Below, one piece after another: positions 1-8,114 of a stretch of DNA of 27,357 nucleotides. The notes beneath the pieces are model-generated. The model was not told the DNA's origin, ran no database searches, and saw only the letters and a list, made by a program, of their open reading frames with translations. The stretch comes from Methylococcales bacterium. Lineage in GTDB: Bacteria > Pseudomonadota > Gammaproteobacteria > Methylococcales > Methylomonadaceae. The position numbers were made by a program, and so were the translations under genes. The stretch's first letter is position 1. Each line of letters opens with the position of its first letter. The DNA lies in NCBI GenBank assembly GCA_023134955.1, contig JAGLUC010000047.1, positions 1-27,357 of the forward strand, in the 5' to 3' direction.

Positions 1-100
1 GTTCAGGACAGGACGTGTAGATACTAAAAAAACTCTATACTATATATAAAGCATTGATTAGCTGATCAAAAGAATTTCTAAACGCCTCACTCCTAATAAT

Positions 101-116
101 TGGTATAGAATATGCT
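101..116 (+). promoter_or_regulatory. Candidate sigma-54 (-24/-12) promoter of ntrBC
   Basis: The sequence TGGTATAGAATATGCT has GG (102-103) and GC (114-115) separated by exactly 10 bases, the invariant spacing of RpoN promoters (consensus TGGCAC-N5-TTGCW), and resembles the classical glnAp2 site. A start about 11-12 bases past the GC leaves roughly 30 bases before the ntrB start. NtrC is itself a sigma-54 activator, so autoregulation is plausible. No clear NtrC palindrome (GCAC-N5-GTGC type) is visible in the 100 bases upstream; there is only a small TTGAT-N5-ATCAA dyad at 54-68. Positions 4, 6 and 7 of the consensus differ, so this is a candidate only. Confidence 0.45.
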
Positions 117-157
117 GTGTTTTAAGTTATCAATTCAAATACTGCCATCCCTTTATT

Positions 158-1204
158 GTGTATAAAAAGATACTTGCTCATCTTAATGAAGCTATTTTGT
201 TATTTAATCATCAATTAATACTGACTTATATAAATTCTGCTGGCGAGATCTTACTGTCTGATAGTAGCAATCACTTGCTTGGGCTGAGTGCTATCCAACT
301 ATTTAAAAGCTCTGACTCGGCTCTTTTAATTGATCTACAACAATGCCTGTCAACTAAGGAACCTTTAGTCGATAGAGAACTAAATCTAGTTCATTTAAAC
401 CACTCAATGACTGTTAATTTTGGTGCTACACCTATCTTAGAGGATGGTCAGGTCAATGAAATCGTAGTCGAACTTCAACAAGTCGATAGACAGCTTCGTA
501 TTACCAAAGACGAACAACTTTTTGCCCAACAAACTGTCAGTCAAATGTTAGTTAAAGGTCTGGCTCATGAAATTAAAAATCCGCTGGGCGGCATCAGAGG
601 TGCAGCTCAATTACTGGATATTGAATTACAAGATCCAGAATTGAAAGAATACACCCAGGTTATTATTCAAGAATCTGATCGCTTAAAGTCTCTTATGGAC
701 AAAATGCTAGGACCTAACAAACCCTCAAAAAAAGAGTCTTTAAATATCCATGTGGTACTCAACCGCATACATCAGTTAATCAATGTTGAAGCCAATAGTA
801 TAACCATAAAAACAGATTATGACCCTAGCATTCCAATGTTAAAAGCCGATAAAAACCAACTCATTCAGGCAATACTTAATATTGTTCAAAATGCGGTACA
901 AGCAATGAATAATACAGGGATATTAATTCTTAAAACACGTATCCAACGCCATATGACAATTGGTCGTAAATTCTATAAATTAACTGCCAGAATTGATATT
1001 ATTGACAATGGGCATGGTATTGAGCCCAATTTAATGAATCAAATATTTTACCCCATGATAACTAATCGAGCTGATGGAACTGGACTTGGTCTATCTATCG
1101 CACAGTCGTTAATTAATCAGCACAATGGTCTTATTGAGTGCGAAAGTGAACCAGGTAACACCCGATTTTCAATCTATCTACCGCTGGAGAACAACCATGT
1201 CTAA
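158..1204 (+). CDS. ntrB: Nitrogen regulation sensor histidine kinase/phosphatase NtrB (GlnL)
   Basis: Cytoplasmic two-component kinase that, under control of PII, phosphorylates or dephosphorylates NtrC according to nitrogen status. The 348-residue product matches the family's usual length of about 350. It has an N-terminal PAS-like region (about 1-110), an H box GLAHEIKNP with phospho-acceptor His137, an N box around Asn242-Asn246, a G1 box DNGHG (284-288) and a G2 box GTGLGL (308-313). There is no membrane segment, as expected for this soluble sensor. The start is a GTG with no good Shine-Dalgarno sequence in front, so the first few residues are uncertain. The stop overlaps the ntrC start by 8 bases, indicating translational coupling. 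glnA, often upstream, is not within the window. Confidence 0.95.
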   Translation: MYKKILAHLNEAILLFNHQLILTYINSAGEILLSDSSNHLLGLSAIQLFKSSDSALLIDLQQCLSTKEPLVDRELNLVHLNHSMTVNFGATPILEDGQVNEIVVELQQVDRQLRITKDEQLFAQQTVSQMLVKGLAHEIKNPLGGIRGAAQLLDIELQDPELKEYTQVIIQESDRLKSLMDKMLGPNKPSKKESLNIHVVLNRIHQLINVEANSITIKTDYDPSIPMLKADKNQLIQAILNIVQNAVQAMNNTGILILKTRIQRHMTIGRKFYKLTARIDIIDNGHGIEPNLMNQIFYPMITNRADGTGLGLSIAQSLINQHNGLIECESEPGNTRFSIYLPLENNHV

Positions 1205-2603
1205 AATTGATAACGTATGGATTGTTGACGACGACAAATCTATCATCTGGGTTCTTGAAAAAGCTTTACAGAAGGCGGACATCAATACCAAAAGTTTTTC
1301 TAAAGCATCCAATTTATTAGATGCTTTAGATAATGAGCAACCCAATGCACTTATTACTGATATTAGAATGCCTGGCATGGATGGCTTTGATCTATTAAAA
1401 AAAGTTCAACATAGCTACCCTGACCTGCCCGTTATTATTATGACGGCACACTCTGATTTAGACAGTGCTGTTTCTGCATTTCATGGCGGTGCTTTTGAAT
1501 ACCTGCCTAAGCCTTTTGATATACATGAAGTTGTTGAAGTTGTGCAAAGAGCCTGTGCTCACAGTAAGCAATCAACCCCCGAACAACATTCATCTGAAAA
1601 AACAGAAGATACCCCTGAGATTATTGGTGAAGCACCTGCTATGCAAGAGGTTTTTCGTGCAATTGGTCGATTAGCACGCTCACACATTACGGTTTTGATT
1701 AATGGTGAATCGGGCACAGGTAAAGAGCTTGTTGCTAAAGCACTGCATCGCCATAGTCCAAGAAATAAAAAACCCTTTATTGCTTTAAATATGGCAGCCA
1801 TCCCCAAAGATTTAATGGAGTCTGAACTCTTTGGGCATGAAAAAGGCTCTTTTACAGGTGCACATACAAGACGAGCTGGTCGTTTTGAGCAAGCAAACGG
1901 AGGTACGCTATTTTTAGACGAAATTGGCGATATGCCTGCTGAATTACAAACCCGGTTATTGCGAATACTTTCTGACAATGAGTTCTATCCCATTGGCGCA
2001 CATAACTCAATTAAAGCCGATGTCCGCATTATTGCAGCAACTCACCAAGACCTTGAGTCTTTGGTTAAAAAAGGCTTGTTTAGAGAAGATTTATTTCATC
2101 GGCTAAATGTTATTAGAATTCACATCCCCCCCTTACGTGAACGCAAACAAGATATTCCTATTTTAATGCGACACTTTTTAAATTCAGCGGCCATTGAGTT
2201 AAATACTGAAGTCAAACTATTAAAACCTGATACAGAAGCCTATTTAAGCGCACTACCCTGGCCTGGCAATGTTAGACATTTAGAAAATATTTGTCGCTGG
2301 TTAACGGTTATGGCGGCAGGAAGAGAAATCCACATGGAGGATCTTCCGCCTGAGTTAACTCCTCAACAAAATGAAAACATTAGCAATGATGCTGAAAACT
2401 GGAAAAATCAACTTGAGAATACTATAAAACAAAAGTTATTAAGCAACCAGGTGGATATAGCAAAAACCATTATTCAACAAGTTGAAAGCATACTGATTAA
2501 AGCGGCTTTACAGCATACATCAGGAAAAAAAAATGAGGCTGCTTTATTACTAGGTTATGGAAGGAATACGCTAACTCGAAAAATCAAAGAGTTAAGTATT
2601 TGA
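1197..2603 (+). CDS. ntrC: Nitrogen regulation response regulator NtrC (sigma-54 activator)
   Basis: DNA-binding enhancer protein that, once phosphorylated by NtrB, drives sigma-54 transcription of nitrogen assimilation genes. I chose the ATG at 1197 (468 residues) because GGAGA lies 6 bases upstream and the product then begins MSKIDNVWIVDDD, as NtrC proteins do; a longer reading from 1125 would add residues encoded inside ntrB. Domains: receiver (1-120) with acidic pocket Asp11-13, phosphorylation site Asp55, Thr83 and Lys105; AAA+ domain (about 140-380) with Walker A GESGTGKE (170-177), sigma-54 loop at 217-222 and Walker B Asp241-Glu242; and a C-terminal Fis-type helix-turn-helix (LLGYGRNTLTRKIKEL). 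The sigma-54 loop reads GSFTGA instead of the usual GAFTGA. Confidence 0.97.
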   Translation: MSKIDNVWIVDDDKSIIWVLEKALQKADINTKSFSKASNLLDALDNEQPNALITDIRMPGMDGFDLLKKVQHSYPDLPVIIMTAHSDLDSAVSAFHGGAFEYLPKPFDIHEVVEVVQRACAHSKQSTPEQHSSEKTEDTPEIIGEAPAMQEVFRAIGRLARSHITVLINGESGTGKELVAKALHRHSPRNKKPFIALNMAAIPKDLMESELFGHEKGSFTGAHTRRAGRFEQANGGTLFLDEIGDMPAELQTRLLRILSDNEFYPIGAHNSIKADVRIIAATHQDLESLVKKGLFREDLFHRLNVIRIHIPPLRERKQDIPILMRHFLNSAAIELNTEVKLLKPDTEAYLSALPWPGNVRHLENICRWLTVMAAGREIHMEDLPPELTPQQNENISNDAENWKNQLENTIKQKLLSNQVDIAKTIIQQVESILIKAALQHTSGKKNEAALLLGYGRNTLTRKIKELSI

Positions 2604-2606
2604 TAA

Positions 2607-2645
2607 AAACTCGACTCACTTACAATCGAGTTTCTTATCCTTTTT
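2607..2645 (+). terminator. Rho-independent terminator after ntrC
   Basis: AAACTCGA (2607-2614) and TCGAGTTT (2626-2633) form a perfect 8-bp stem with an 11-base loop, starting 4 bases after the ntrC stop codon. A T-rich tract including TTTTT (2641-2645) follows after a short gap. The distance from stem to T-run is a little long for a textbook terminator. Confidence 0.6.
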
Positions 2646-2714
2646 ATCAGCAATAGCCATTGGTTTTTTTATACTCTTTGCACCCAAAAAGCACATAACG
2701 TGAGGACAATAAAA

Positions 2715-2791
2715 CCTTGATTTCACTCCGAAGCACAGGGATATGTAGTGTCACTTGAAGCAGGATGCTGGTTGTGACTGTTAAATCAAGG
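2715..2791. repeat. Nested inverted-repeat element between ntrC and the SLC13 gene
   Basis: Outer arms CCTTGATTT (2715-2723) and AAATCAAGG (2783-2791) are perfect 9-bp complements. Inside them lie GTCAC (2750-2754)/GTGAC (2774-2778) and AGCA (2759-2762)/TGCT (2766-2769) around a GGA loop, so the whole stretch can fold as one nested structure. It carries no open reading frame of note and sits between convergent genes. It may be a small dispersed repeat, a structured RNA, or part of the 3' region of either gene. No second copy was noticed in the window. Confidence 0.4.
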
Positions 2792-2825
2792 CTACGAAAA
2801 ACCTGGCATGATAATATACAAGTTA

Positions 2826-4298
2826 TTAGTTATTCATTTGCCCTATAAACAAAGGCATCATCCAATAACAAGTCAGACTAATCATAATTACTCCTATAAT
2901 ATTTAACATAATCCCTATCTTAACCATTTCAAATACTTTTATTTTTCCACTGCCAAATATAATAGCATTAGGTGGGGTTGCGACTGGCAACATAAAGGCA
3001 CAGGAAGCAGATAAAACTGCCGGCAACATCAACCACATAGGTGAGATACCTATTACTTTTGCAGTCGAAAGTAAAATTGGCATGACTAGCTGAGTTGTTG
3101 CGGTATTTGAGGTTAATTCTGTTAATAAATTCATCCCAGCCGAGACGGTTAAAATAATGATAGGTAATGATACTGATTTTAAGCCTTGTAATTGCCCTGC
3201 CAGATAAGCTGATAATCCACTTTCAGAAAACCCGAACGCCAGTGCAAAACCACCACCAAATAACAAAACAATTGACCAGGGTAATTGGGGAAAAACTGTT
3301 TGATCTAAAATACTGGTTTTTTCTCCATTTTCGCTTGTCGCAGGGATAAAAAACAGCACTGTTGCCATGGCAATAGCGACACTACCATCATCTATCATTT
3401 TTCCAAATGACAGATAATGACTCCAGCCCATAAAATTAAAAACACCTATGTCAATTCCTTTTCTGGTCATCCATAGGCTTGCTGTCATCATAAAAACGAC
3501 TAACACTGATTTTTCTGCATTAGTAATTTTTCCTAATTGTTTTTTTTCTTCAACCACAACCTGTTTTAAATCACTTACACTAGGCAAGCCCCTCAAATAA
3601 AACAATTTAATCATACCTGAAAGCACTATCAGCATACTCATGCCGATGGGAACGGCTAACATCATCCATTGAGAAAAACCAATTGATACATCATTAATAC
3701 GTTGATAAAAACTGGCAAAAACCAAGTTAGGCGCAGTGCCTACCAAGGTCATCATGCCGCCGATTGATGCGGAATAAGCGATAGATAACAATAATCCCAC
3801 GGTAAAACGATGGACTTGTTCAGCAGATAGGAATTTTTCATAGCGAGAAATAATGGCTAATGCAATGGGAAGCATCATCAGTGTACTGGCTGTATTAGAA
3901 ATCCACATAGACAGCCCTGCGGTTGCAAGCATAAAACCAAGAATCAGTTGAAATGGATGGGCACCAAATACGCCAAGTATATTAAGTGCTATGCGTTTAT
4001 GTAAATTCCATTTTTGCATCGCCAGTGCAATCATAAAGCCACCGATTAATAAAAAAACCGTTGAGTTCATGTACTGGCTTGCTGTCGCTTTACTGGATGC
4101 AATACCAAGCAAAGGAAAAAGTGTTAAGGGTAAAAGTGCAGTTGCTGCGAGAGGTATAGCTTCTGTTACCCAAAAAACCGACATCATAACAGCTATTGCA
4201 GCCATTTTGTTGGTCTGTTCGTTTTCACCAAAATCAGCAAATATTAAAATTATCAGGGGAGCAATAAGACCAACGGTCAAGCCTATCCTTTTTATCAT
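2826..4298 (-). CDS. SLC13/DASS-family sodium:dicarboxylate or sulfate symporter
   Basis: Inner-membrane Na+-coupled anion transporter of the divalent anion:sodium symporter (INDY/SLC13) family, 490 residues, with hydrophobic segments throughout. The two hairpin SNT motifs that bind Na+ and substrate in this family are both present: SNTAST (134-139) and SNTATT (397-402), each followed by a helix containing a conserved Met/Leu-Pro. The sequence LLFGGGFALA near 345-355 is also typical. The specificity (succinate/C4-dicarboxylates, citrate, sulfate or similar) cannot be read from sequence alone. The gene stands alone, convergent with ntrC. A nitrogen or carbon link to NtrBC is possible by location only. 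Confidence 0.85.
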   Translation of the reverse strand: MIKRIGLTVGLIAPLIILIFADFGENEQTNKMAAIAVMMSVFWVTEAIPLAATALLPLTLFPLLGIASSKATASQYMNSTVFLLIGGFMIALAMQKWNLHKRIALNILGVFGAHPFQLILGFMLATAGLSMWISNTASTLMMLPIALAIISRYEKFLSAEQVHRFTVGLLLSIAYSASIGGMMTLVGTAPNLVFASFYQRINDVSIGFSQWMMLAVPIGMSMLIVLSGMIKLFYLRGLPSVSDLKQVVVEEKKQLGKITNAEKSVLVVFMMTASLWMTRKGIDIGVFNFMGWSHYLSFGKMIDDGSVAIAMATVLFFIPATSENGEKTSILDQTVFPQLPWSIVLLFGGGFALAFGFSESGLSAYLAGQLQGLKSVSLPIIILTVSAGMNLLTELTSNTATTQLVMPILLSTAKVIGISPMWLMLPAVLSASCAFMLPVATPPNAIIFGSGKIKVFEMVKIGIMLNIIGVIMISLTCYWMMPLFIGQMNN

Positions 4299-4357
4299 TT
4301 ATTTACTTATCTCATTTACGGCATACTCATTAAATAGTAGGTTATATCTTATCTAGA

Positions 4358-4405
4358 AAGTGAGACTTTAGTCTCACTAGACTCATGGAGGCTAAAGTCT
4401 CACTT
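4358..4405. repeat. Inverted repeat downstream of hemE with two alternative hairpins
   Basis: AAGTGAGACTTTAG (4358-4371) and CTAAAGTCTCACTT (4392-4405) are perfect 14-bp complements with a 20-base loop. Within this, GTGAGAC-TTTA-GTCTCAC (4360-4377) forms a competing 7-bp hairpin with a 4-base loop. Its place just after the hemE stop, on the minus strand, suggests it ends the aroK-hemE transcript, but no proper T-run follows. The triple occurrence of the GAGAC/GTCTC unit looks repeat-like. Confidence 0.5.
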
Positions 4406-4414
4406 CCAGAAACC

Positions 4415-5482
4415 TTATTTCAAATGATATTGGGGACTAAACTCATGAACCGCATCGACCATTGCTTTGACATGTTCCGGGTTTACATCAGGCAAAATAC
4501 CATGACCTAAATTAAACACATGTCCTGAGCCATTGCCATATTTTTGCAAAATAGTTGCTACTTTTTTCCTGATACTTTCAGGGCTTGCATAGAGAGAAAT
4601 TGGATCCATATTACCTTGTAAAGCAACTTTATCACCCACTCGTGCGCGAGCTATAGCAATATCTGTCTGCCAGTCCAGACCTAAGGCACTATATCCAGCT
4701 TCTGCCATATCTTCTAACCATAAACCGCCACCCTTGGTGAAGAAAATAGTAGGGACTTCTTGTCCATCAATATTGGTTTTAAGTAATGATCTAACCTGCT
4801 TGGCGTAATTTAATGAGAACTCATTATAATCTTCGGTAGAAAGCATTCCACCCCATGTATCAAAAACCATTACTGCTTGTGCGCCAGCTTCTATTTGGGC
4901 ATTTAAATATGAAGCAACTGATTGTGCCAGTTTATTTAGCATTTTATGCATCAGCTTAGGCTGCTCATACATTAAACCTTTTACCTTTTGAAAGCTTTTA
5001 CTACTCCCCCCTTCAACCATATAGGTCGCAAGTGTCCAGGGGCTTCCAGAAAAACCGATTAACGGCACACGACCTTGCAAGTTTTTTCTAATTAAACTTA
5101 CTGCATCAACCACATAGCGCAAATCAATATCAGGGTCTGGAATGGGTAATTTATCAATATCACTGGCTGTTTTAATCGGGTTTTTAAATTTAGGACCCTC
5201 TCCTTCACTAAAATAAAGACCTAAACCCATCGCATCCGGGATGGTTAAAATATCTGAAAACAAAATAGCTGCATCAAAATCAAAACGCTCTAAGGGTTGA
5301 AGAGTTACTTCACAAGCTAGTTCTGGATTTGTACATAAATTTAAAAAACTACCTGCTTTTGCTCTTATTTCCCTATACTCAGGCAAATATCGTCCAGCTT
5401 GACGCATCATCCATACAGGTGTTCTATCAACTGGCTGTTTCAATAAAGTTTTAATGAAAATATCGTTTTTTAAAGGGGTCAT
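4415..5482 (-). CDS. hemE: Uroporphyrinogen decarboxylase HemE
   Basis: Cytosolic enzyme that removes four acetate carboxyl groups from uroporphyrinogen III to give coproporphyrinogen III in heme synthesis. At 355 residues it has the standard length. Signatures seen: PVWMMRQAGRYLPEYR with substrate-binding Arg27 and Arg31, FSDILTIPDAMG with catalytic Asp77, GFSGSPWTLA, and NLGHGILPD with His327. The start lies 8 bases after the stop of the damX-like gene and there is no terminator between them, so it should be the last gene of the aroK-aroB-damX-like-hemE transcript. In Pseudomonas gltB and gltD separate the damX-like gene from hemE; here they are absent. Confidence 0.97.
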   Translation of the reverse strand: MTPLKNDIFIKTLLKQPVDRTPVWMMRQAGRYLPEYREIRAKAGSFLNLCTNPELACEVTLQPLERFDFDAAILFSDILTIPDAMGLGLYFSEGEGPKFKNPIKTASDIDKLPIPDPDIDLRYVVDAVSLIRKNLQGRVPLIGFSGSPWTLATYMVEGGSSKSFQKVKGLMYEQPKLMHKMLNKLAQSVASYLNAQIEAGAQAVMVFDTWGGMLSTEDYNEFSLNYAKQVRSLLKTNIDGQEVPTIFFTKGGGLWLEDMAEAGYSALGLDWQTDIAIARARVGDKVALQGNMDPISLYASPESIRKKVATILQKYGNGSGHVFNLGHGILPDVNPEHVKAMVDAVHEFSPQYHLK

Positions 5483-5490
5483 ATTTTGTA

Positions 5491-7041
5491 TTATGGTTTT
5501 AATTCTTTTTGTAAGTTTTTAAATTGTCTCACCCATGACTTTCTAAATTCAACAGGTAATAATTTCATTTTATTTAAAGCTATTTCTGTACTTGCAAAAG
5601 AACCATAAACTAATATATATTTTTTCTGCCCATTCTGTTTTATCTGAAAAAACTTAATATCGTTTTGAATCTTTTGATTCTTGTTAAAAAAAGAAGACAA
5701 GGCTTGCGGTGTTGAAAGAACCATCAACTGTATCGTATAGTTTGTTTGTGGTTGGTTTAAAGCCCAGTCACTATTATCTTTTTCAGCAGCTAACTTTTTT
5801 GGCTCAATTTTTTTAACTTGTTTAACCGTTTCCTTTTCTTGTTTGACTATATTAACAGTTTTAATTTTTTTCTGAGCAATTGGACTCTCAATTATTATCT
5901 CAGTAACGGGTTTTTTCTTTACTTCCAATACACCTTCTTTTGATTCTGGCTTTAAAGCCCTATGCTCTACAATAATATCTAAACCATCCTCCAGTTGTTC
6001 TTTATGTTGCTGATTTTGGAGATTTACTTCATCAACATTCTTGTCATGGGCATTTTTTAGTTGATTATCTTGCATAGCTAATCCATTAATCAACTCATTT
6101 ACGCTACCATTAGTTACTTTTTTATCTATAGCCAACTCCGACTTTAACAAGCTAAGCTTTGAAGACAATACCTTTGTTTTTAGCTTTTCTGTCGAAATAT
6201 CAGGGACTTTATTGTCATCTAAACCTGAATTTAATTCCGTTTTATCATAACTCAGATAAGTTATTAAAAATGCAAGGAAAACAGAAATAACAACCATAAC
6301 AAGCCACTTATAACCTCCAGTTGCAGGAGTATTTACTATTACAGGTAATTCAGAGACGATTTTCCCAGGAATACCATGAGTAAGACGAAAAGCTTTCTCG
6401 ACTAAATGATTATCAATTTGATTAAACTGTATTAAGGGATCGGGTTGAGCAGACAGTTCTTGTAAAAATACAGCACATTGGCTTTCTATTAATGCAGGAA
6501 TTTCAATAAAATGGCCACTTTCAATGTCTGGGTCTGTATTATTTTTGATGCTTATCTCATCATCTGTTAAGGCATAGACGAATCTTAAACAGCTGGTTGC
6601 TTCAGCATACTGAATTAATGTTGAAATTAATCCAGCTACTAATAATCCTGAATTATCTATAATGATAACAATTTTTTGATTCCGCTTATCTAATTGCGGC
6701 AATATCAATGGTAAATCTAGTTTTGCATATTCAATATATTGCTGTTTTAGAAACTGGCTTAATTGCTGTTGAATATTTTCAAAACTTAAATTAGCTGAGG
6801 CCGTAATTGAGAACATTGGCCATTGACCTTTTTTACGCTGCTTTAATTCATTCAATAAGCTGGTTTTTCCAATGCCATTCGCACCACAAATCACCAGTGT
6901 TTGTTTCAGGTTGGCAATCAAATGTACCAGTAAATCCAGTTTCTGTGATCGCTCTGCTGTAATTAACGATGATTCAACAGAGCGTGCACGACCCATCTGA
7001 CCATTACTTATATGATAAATAAATGAATCATTATCCTGCAT
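5491..7041 (-). CDS. damX: DamX-like cell-division protein: AAA ATPase, one membrane span, SPOR domain
   Basis: A 516-residue bitopic protein. The cytoplasmic N-terminal half is an AAA/ExeA-type ATPase with Walker A GANGIGKT (53-60) and Walker B IVIIIDN (124-130, Asp-Asn rather than Asp-Glu). One membrane span (about 245-264) is followed by a Lys/Glu/Gln-rich periplasmic linker (about 265-430) and a C-terminal SPOR domain (about 434-508), which in this family binds denuded septal peptidoglycan. E. coli DamX is shorter and lacks a clear ATPase; the longer form occurs in other gammaproteobacteria, always after aroB. It overlaps aroB by 11 bases and precedes hemE by 8. A role at the division septum follows from SPOR and location; what the ATPase does is not known from the sequence. 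Confidence 0.8.
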   Translation of the reverse strand: MQDNDSFIYHISNGQMGRARSVESSLITAERSQKLDLLVHLIANLKQTLVICGANGIGKTSLLNELKQRKKGQWPMFSITASANLSFENIQQQLSQFLKQQYIEYAKLDLPLILPQLDKRNQKIVIIIDNSGLLVAGLISTLIQYAEATSCLRFVYALTDDEISIKNNTDPDIESGHFIEIPALIESQCAVFLQELSAQPDPLIQFNQIDNHLVEKAFRLTHGIPGKIVSELPVIVNTPATGGYKWLVMVVISVFLAFLITYLSYDKTELNSGLDDNKVPDISTEKLKTKVLSSKLSLLKSELAIDKKVTNGSVNELINGLAMQDNQLKNAHDKNVDEVNLQNQQHKEQLEDGLDIIVEHRALKPESKEGVLEVKKKPVTEIIIESPIAQKKIKTVNIVKQEKETVKQVKKIEPKKLAAEKDNSDWALNQPQTNYTIQLMVLSTPQALSSFFNKNQKIQNDIKFFQIKQNGQKKYILVYGSFASTEIALNKMKLLPVEFRKSWVRQFKNLQKELKP

Positions 7042-8110
7042 AACTTCTCAATGTCTGCTCAAGCAATGACTGCTCAACACTAACGGGCAAGGTCGCTTTA
7101 CCTATGGATTCAAGTAAAATCAATCTTATCTTTCCATCAATATTTTTCTTATCAACAGCCATTAAATCAATATATTGCTCAACAGCCATTTCTTTTGGTG
7201 GCACAACGGGTAATTTTGCTGATTTTAATAATGCAATAATTCTGTCTACTTCTTCTTTGCTCAGCCAGCCCATCCGTTTAGACAAATCAGATGCAAAACC
7301 GATACCAATAGCAACCGCCTCACCATGAAGATATTTTCCATAACCCATCCCTGTTTCTATTGCATGTCCAAAGGTATGTCCTAAATTTAAAATTGCCCGA
7401 ATACCTGATTCAAACTCATCTTCAGCAACAATTTCAGCTTTATTGGCACATGATCGCTCAATCACATAAGCCAAAGCATTACTATCTCTTTGCAATAACA
7501 AGCTCATATTATTTTCCAACCATTCAAACAATACCAGATCCCGAATAAGTCCATACTTAATAATTTCTGCAATCCCTGCAATTAATTGCCTATCATCCAG
7601 AGTATTTAAAACATCCATATCAGCCAATACACACTGAGGTTGATAAAAAGCGCCAATCATATTTTTCCCTAAAGCATGATTAACGCCTGTTTTGCCGCCT
7701 ACTGATGAATCAACTTGCGCCAGTACGGTAGTTGGAATCTGGATAAAAGGAATGCCTCGTTGATAACAAGCTGCCGCAAAACCACCCATATCGCCAATTA
7801 CCCCTCCTCCAAGTGCGATTAATGTGGCACTACGATTAAACTTACTTTCTAATAACTTATCAAAAATTTTAGTGACATATTCCAAGGTCTTAAACTGTTC
7901 ACCATCAGGAAGCTCAATTACTTCCACTTGAAACCCATCTAAATGCTTTAACACAGAATTTAAATAAATAGTGCCGACAGTTGTATTTGTCACCACTATG
8001 ACTTGCCTGGATTTTATATGCTTGACTAATAATTCCTTTTCTTGCAACAGTCCTGAGCCAATATAAATAGGGTATGACTTTTCTTTTAACTCTACTTGTA
8101 ACTGTTTCAT
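7031..8110 (-). CDS. aroB: 3-dehydroquinate synthase AroB
   Basis: Second step of the shikimate pathway: NAD+ and metal-dependent conversion of DAHP to 3-dehydroquinate in the cytosol. At 359 residues it matches family length. Visible signatures are the NAD-binding GGGVIGDMGGF (101-111), PTTVLAQVDSSVGGKTGVN with the conserved Lys/Asn substrate contacts, GKNMIGAFYQP, and the zinc ligands Glu182 (AEIIKYG), His245 (NLGHTFGH) and His262 (LHGEA). It starts 4 bases after aroK and overlaps the damX-like start by 11 bases, so the three are co-transcribed. Confidence 0.97.
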   Translation of the reverse strand: MKQLQVELKEKSYPIYIGSGLLQEKELLVKHIKSRQVIVVTNTTVGTIYLNSVLKHLDGFQVEVIELPDGEQFKTLEYVTKIFDKLLESKFNRSATLIALGGGVIGDMGGFAAACYQRGIPFIQIPTTVLAQVDSSVGGKTGVNHALGKNMIGAFYQPQCVLADMDVLNTLDDRQLIAGIAEIIKYGLIRDLVLFEWLENNMSLLLQRDSNALAYVIERSCANKAEIVAEDEFESGIRAILNLGHTFGHAIETGMGYGKYLHGEAVAIGIGFASDLSKRMGWLSKEEVDRIIALLKSAKLPVVPPKEMAVEQYIDLMAVDKKNIDGKIRLILLESIGKATLPVSVEQSLLEQTLRSYAG

Positions 8111-8114
8111 TTAT

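Noticed and set aside
1..49. Possible 3' end of an upstream gene at the left edge
   Set aside because: All three forward frames reach a stop within 50 bases, and none of the peptides is recognisable, so I cannot say whether this is coding.
1559..1978. 139-residue open frame on the minus strand within ntrC
   Set aside because: It lies wholly inside the clear ntrC gene on the opposite strand and shows no family motif; it is a shadow frame.
3991..4356. 121-residue plus-strand frame over the 5' part of the SLC13 transporter gene
   Set aside because: Antisense shadow of a hydrophobic protein; composition follows from the reverse reading and there is no ribosome-binding site.
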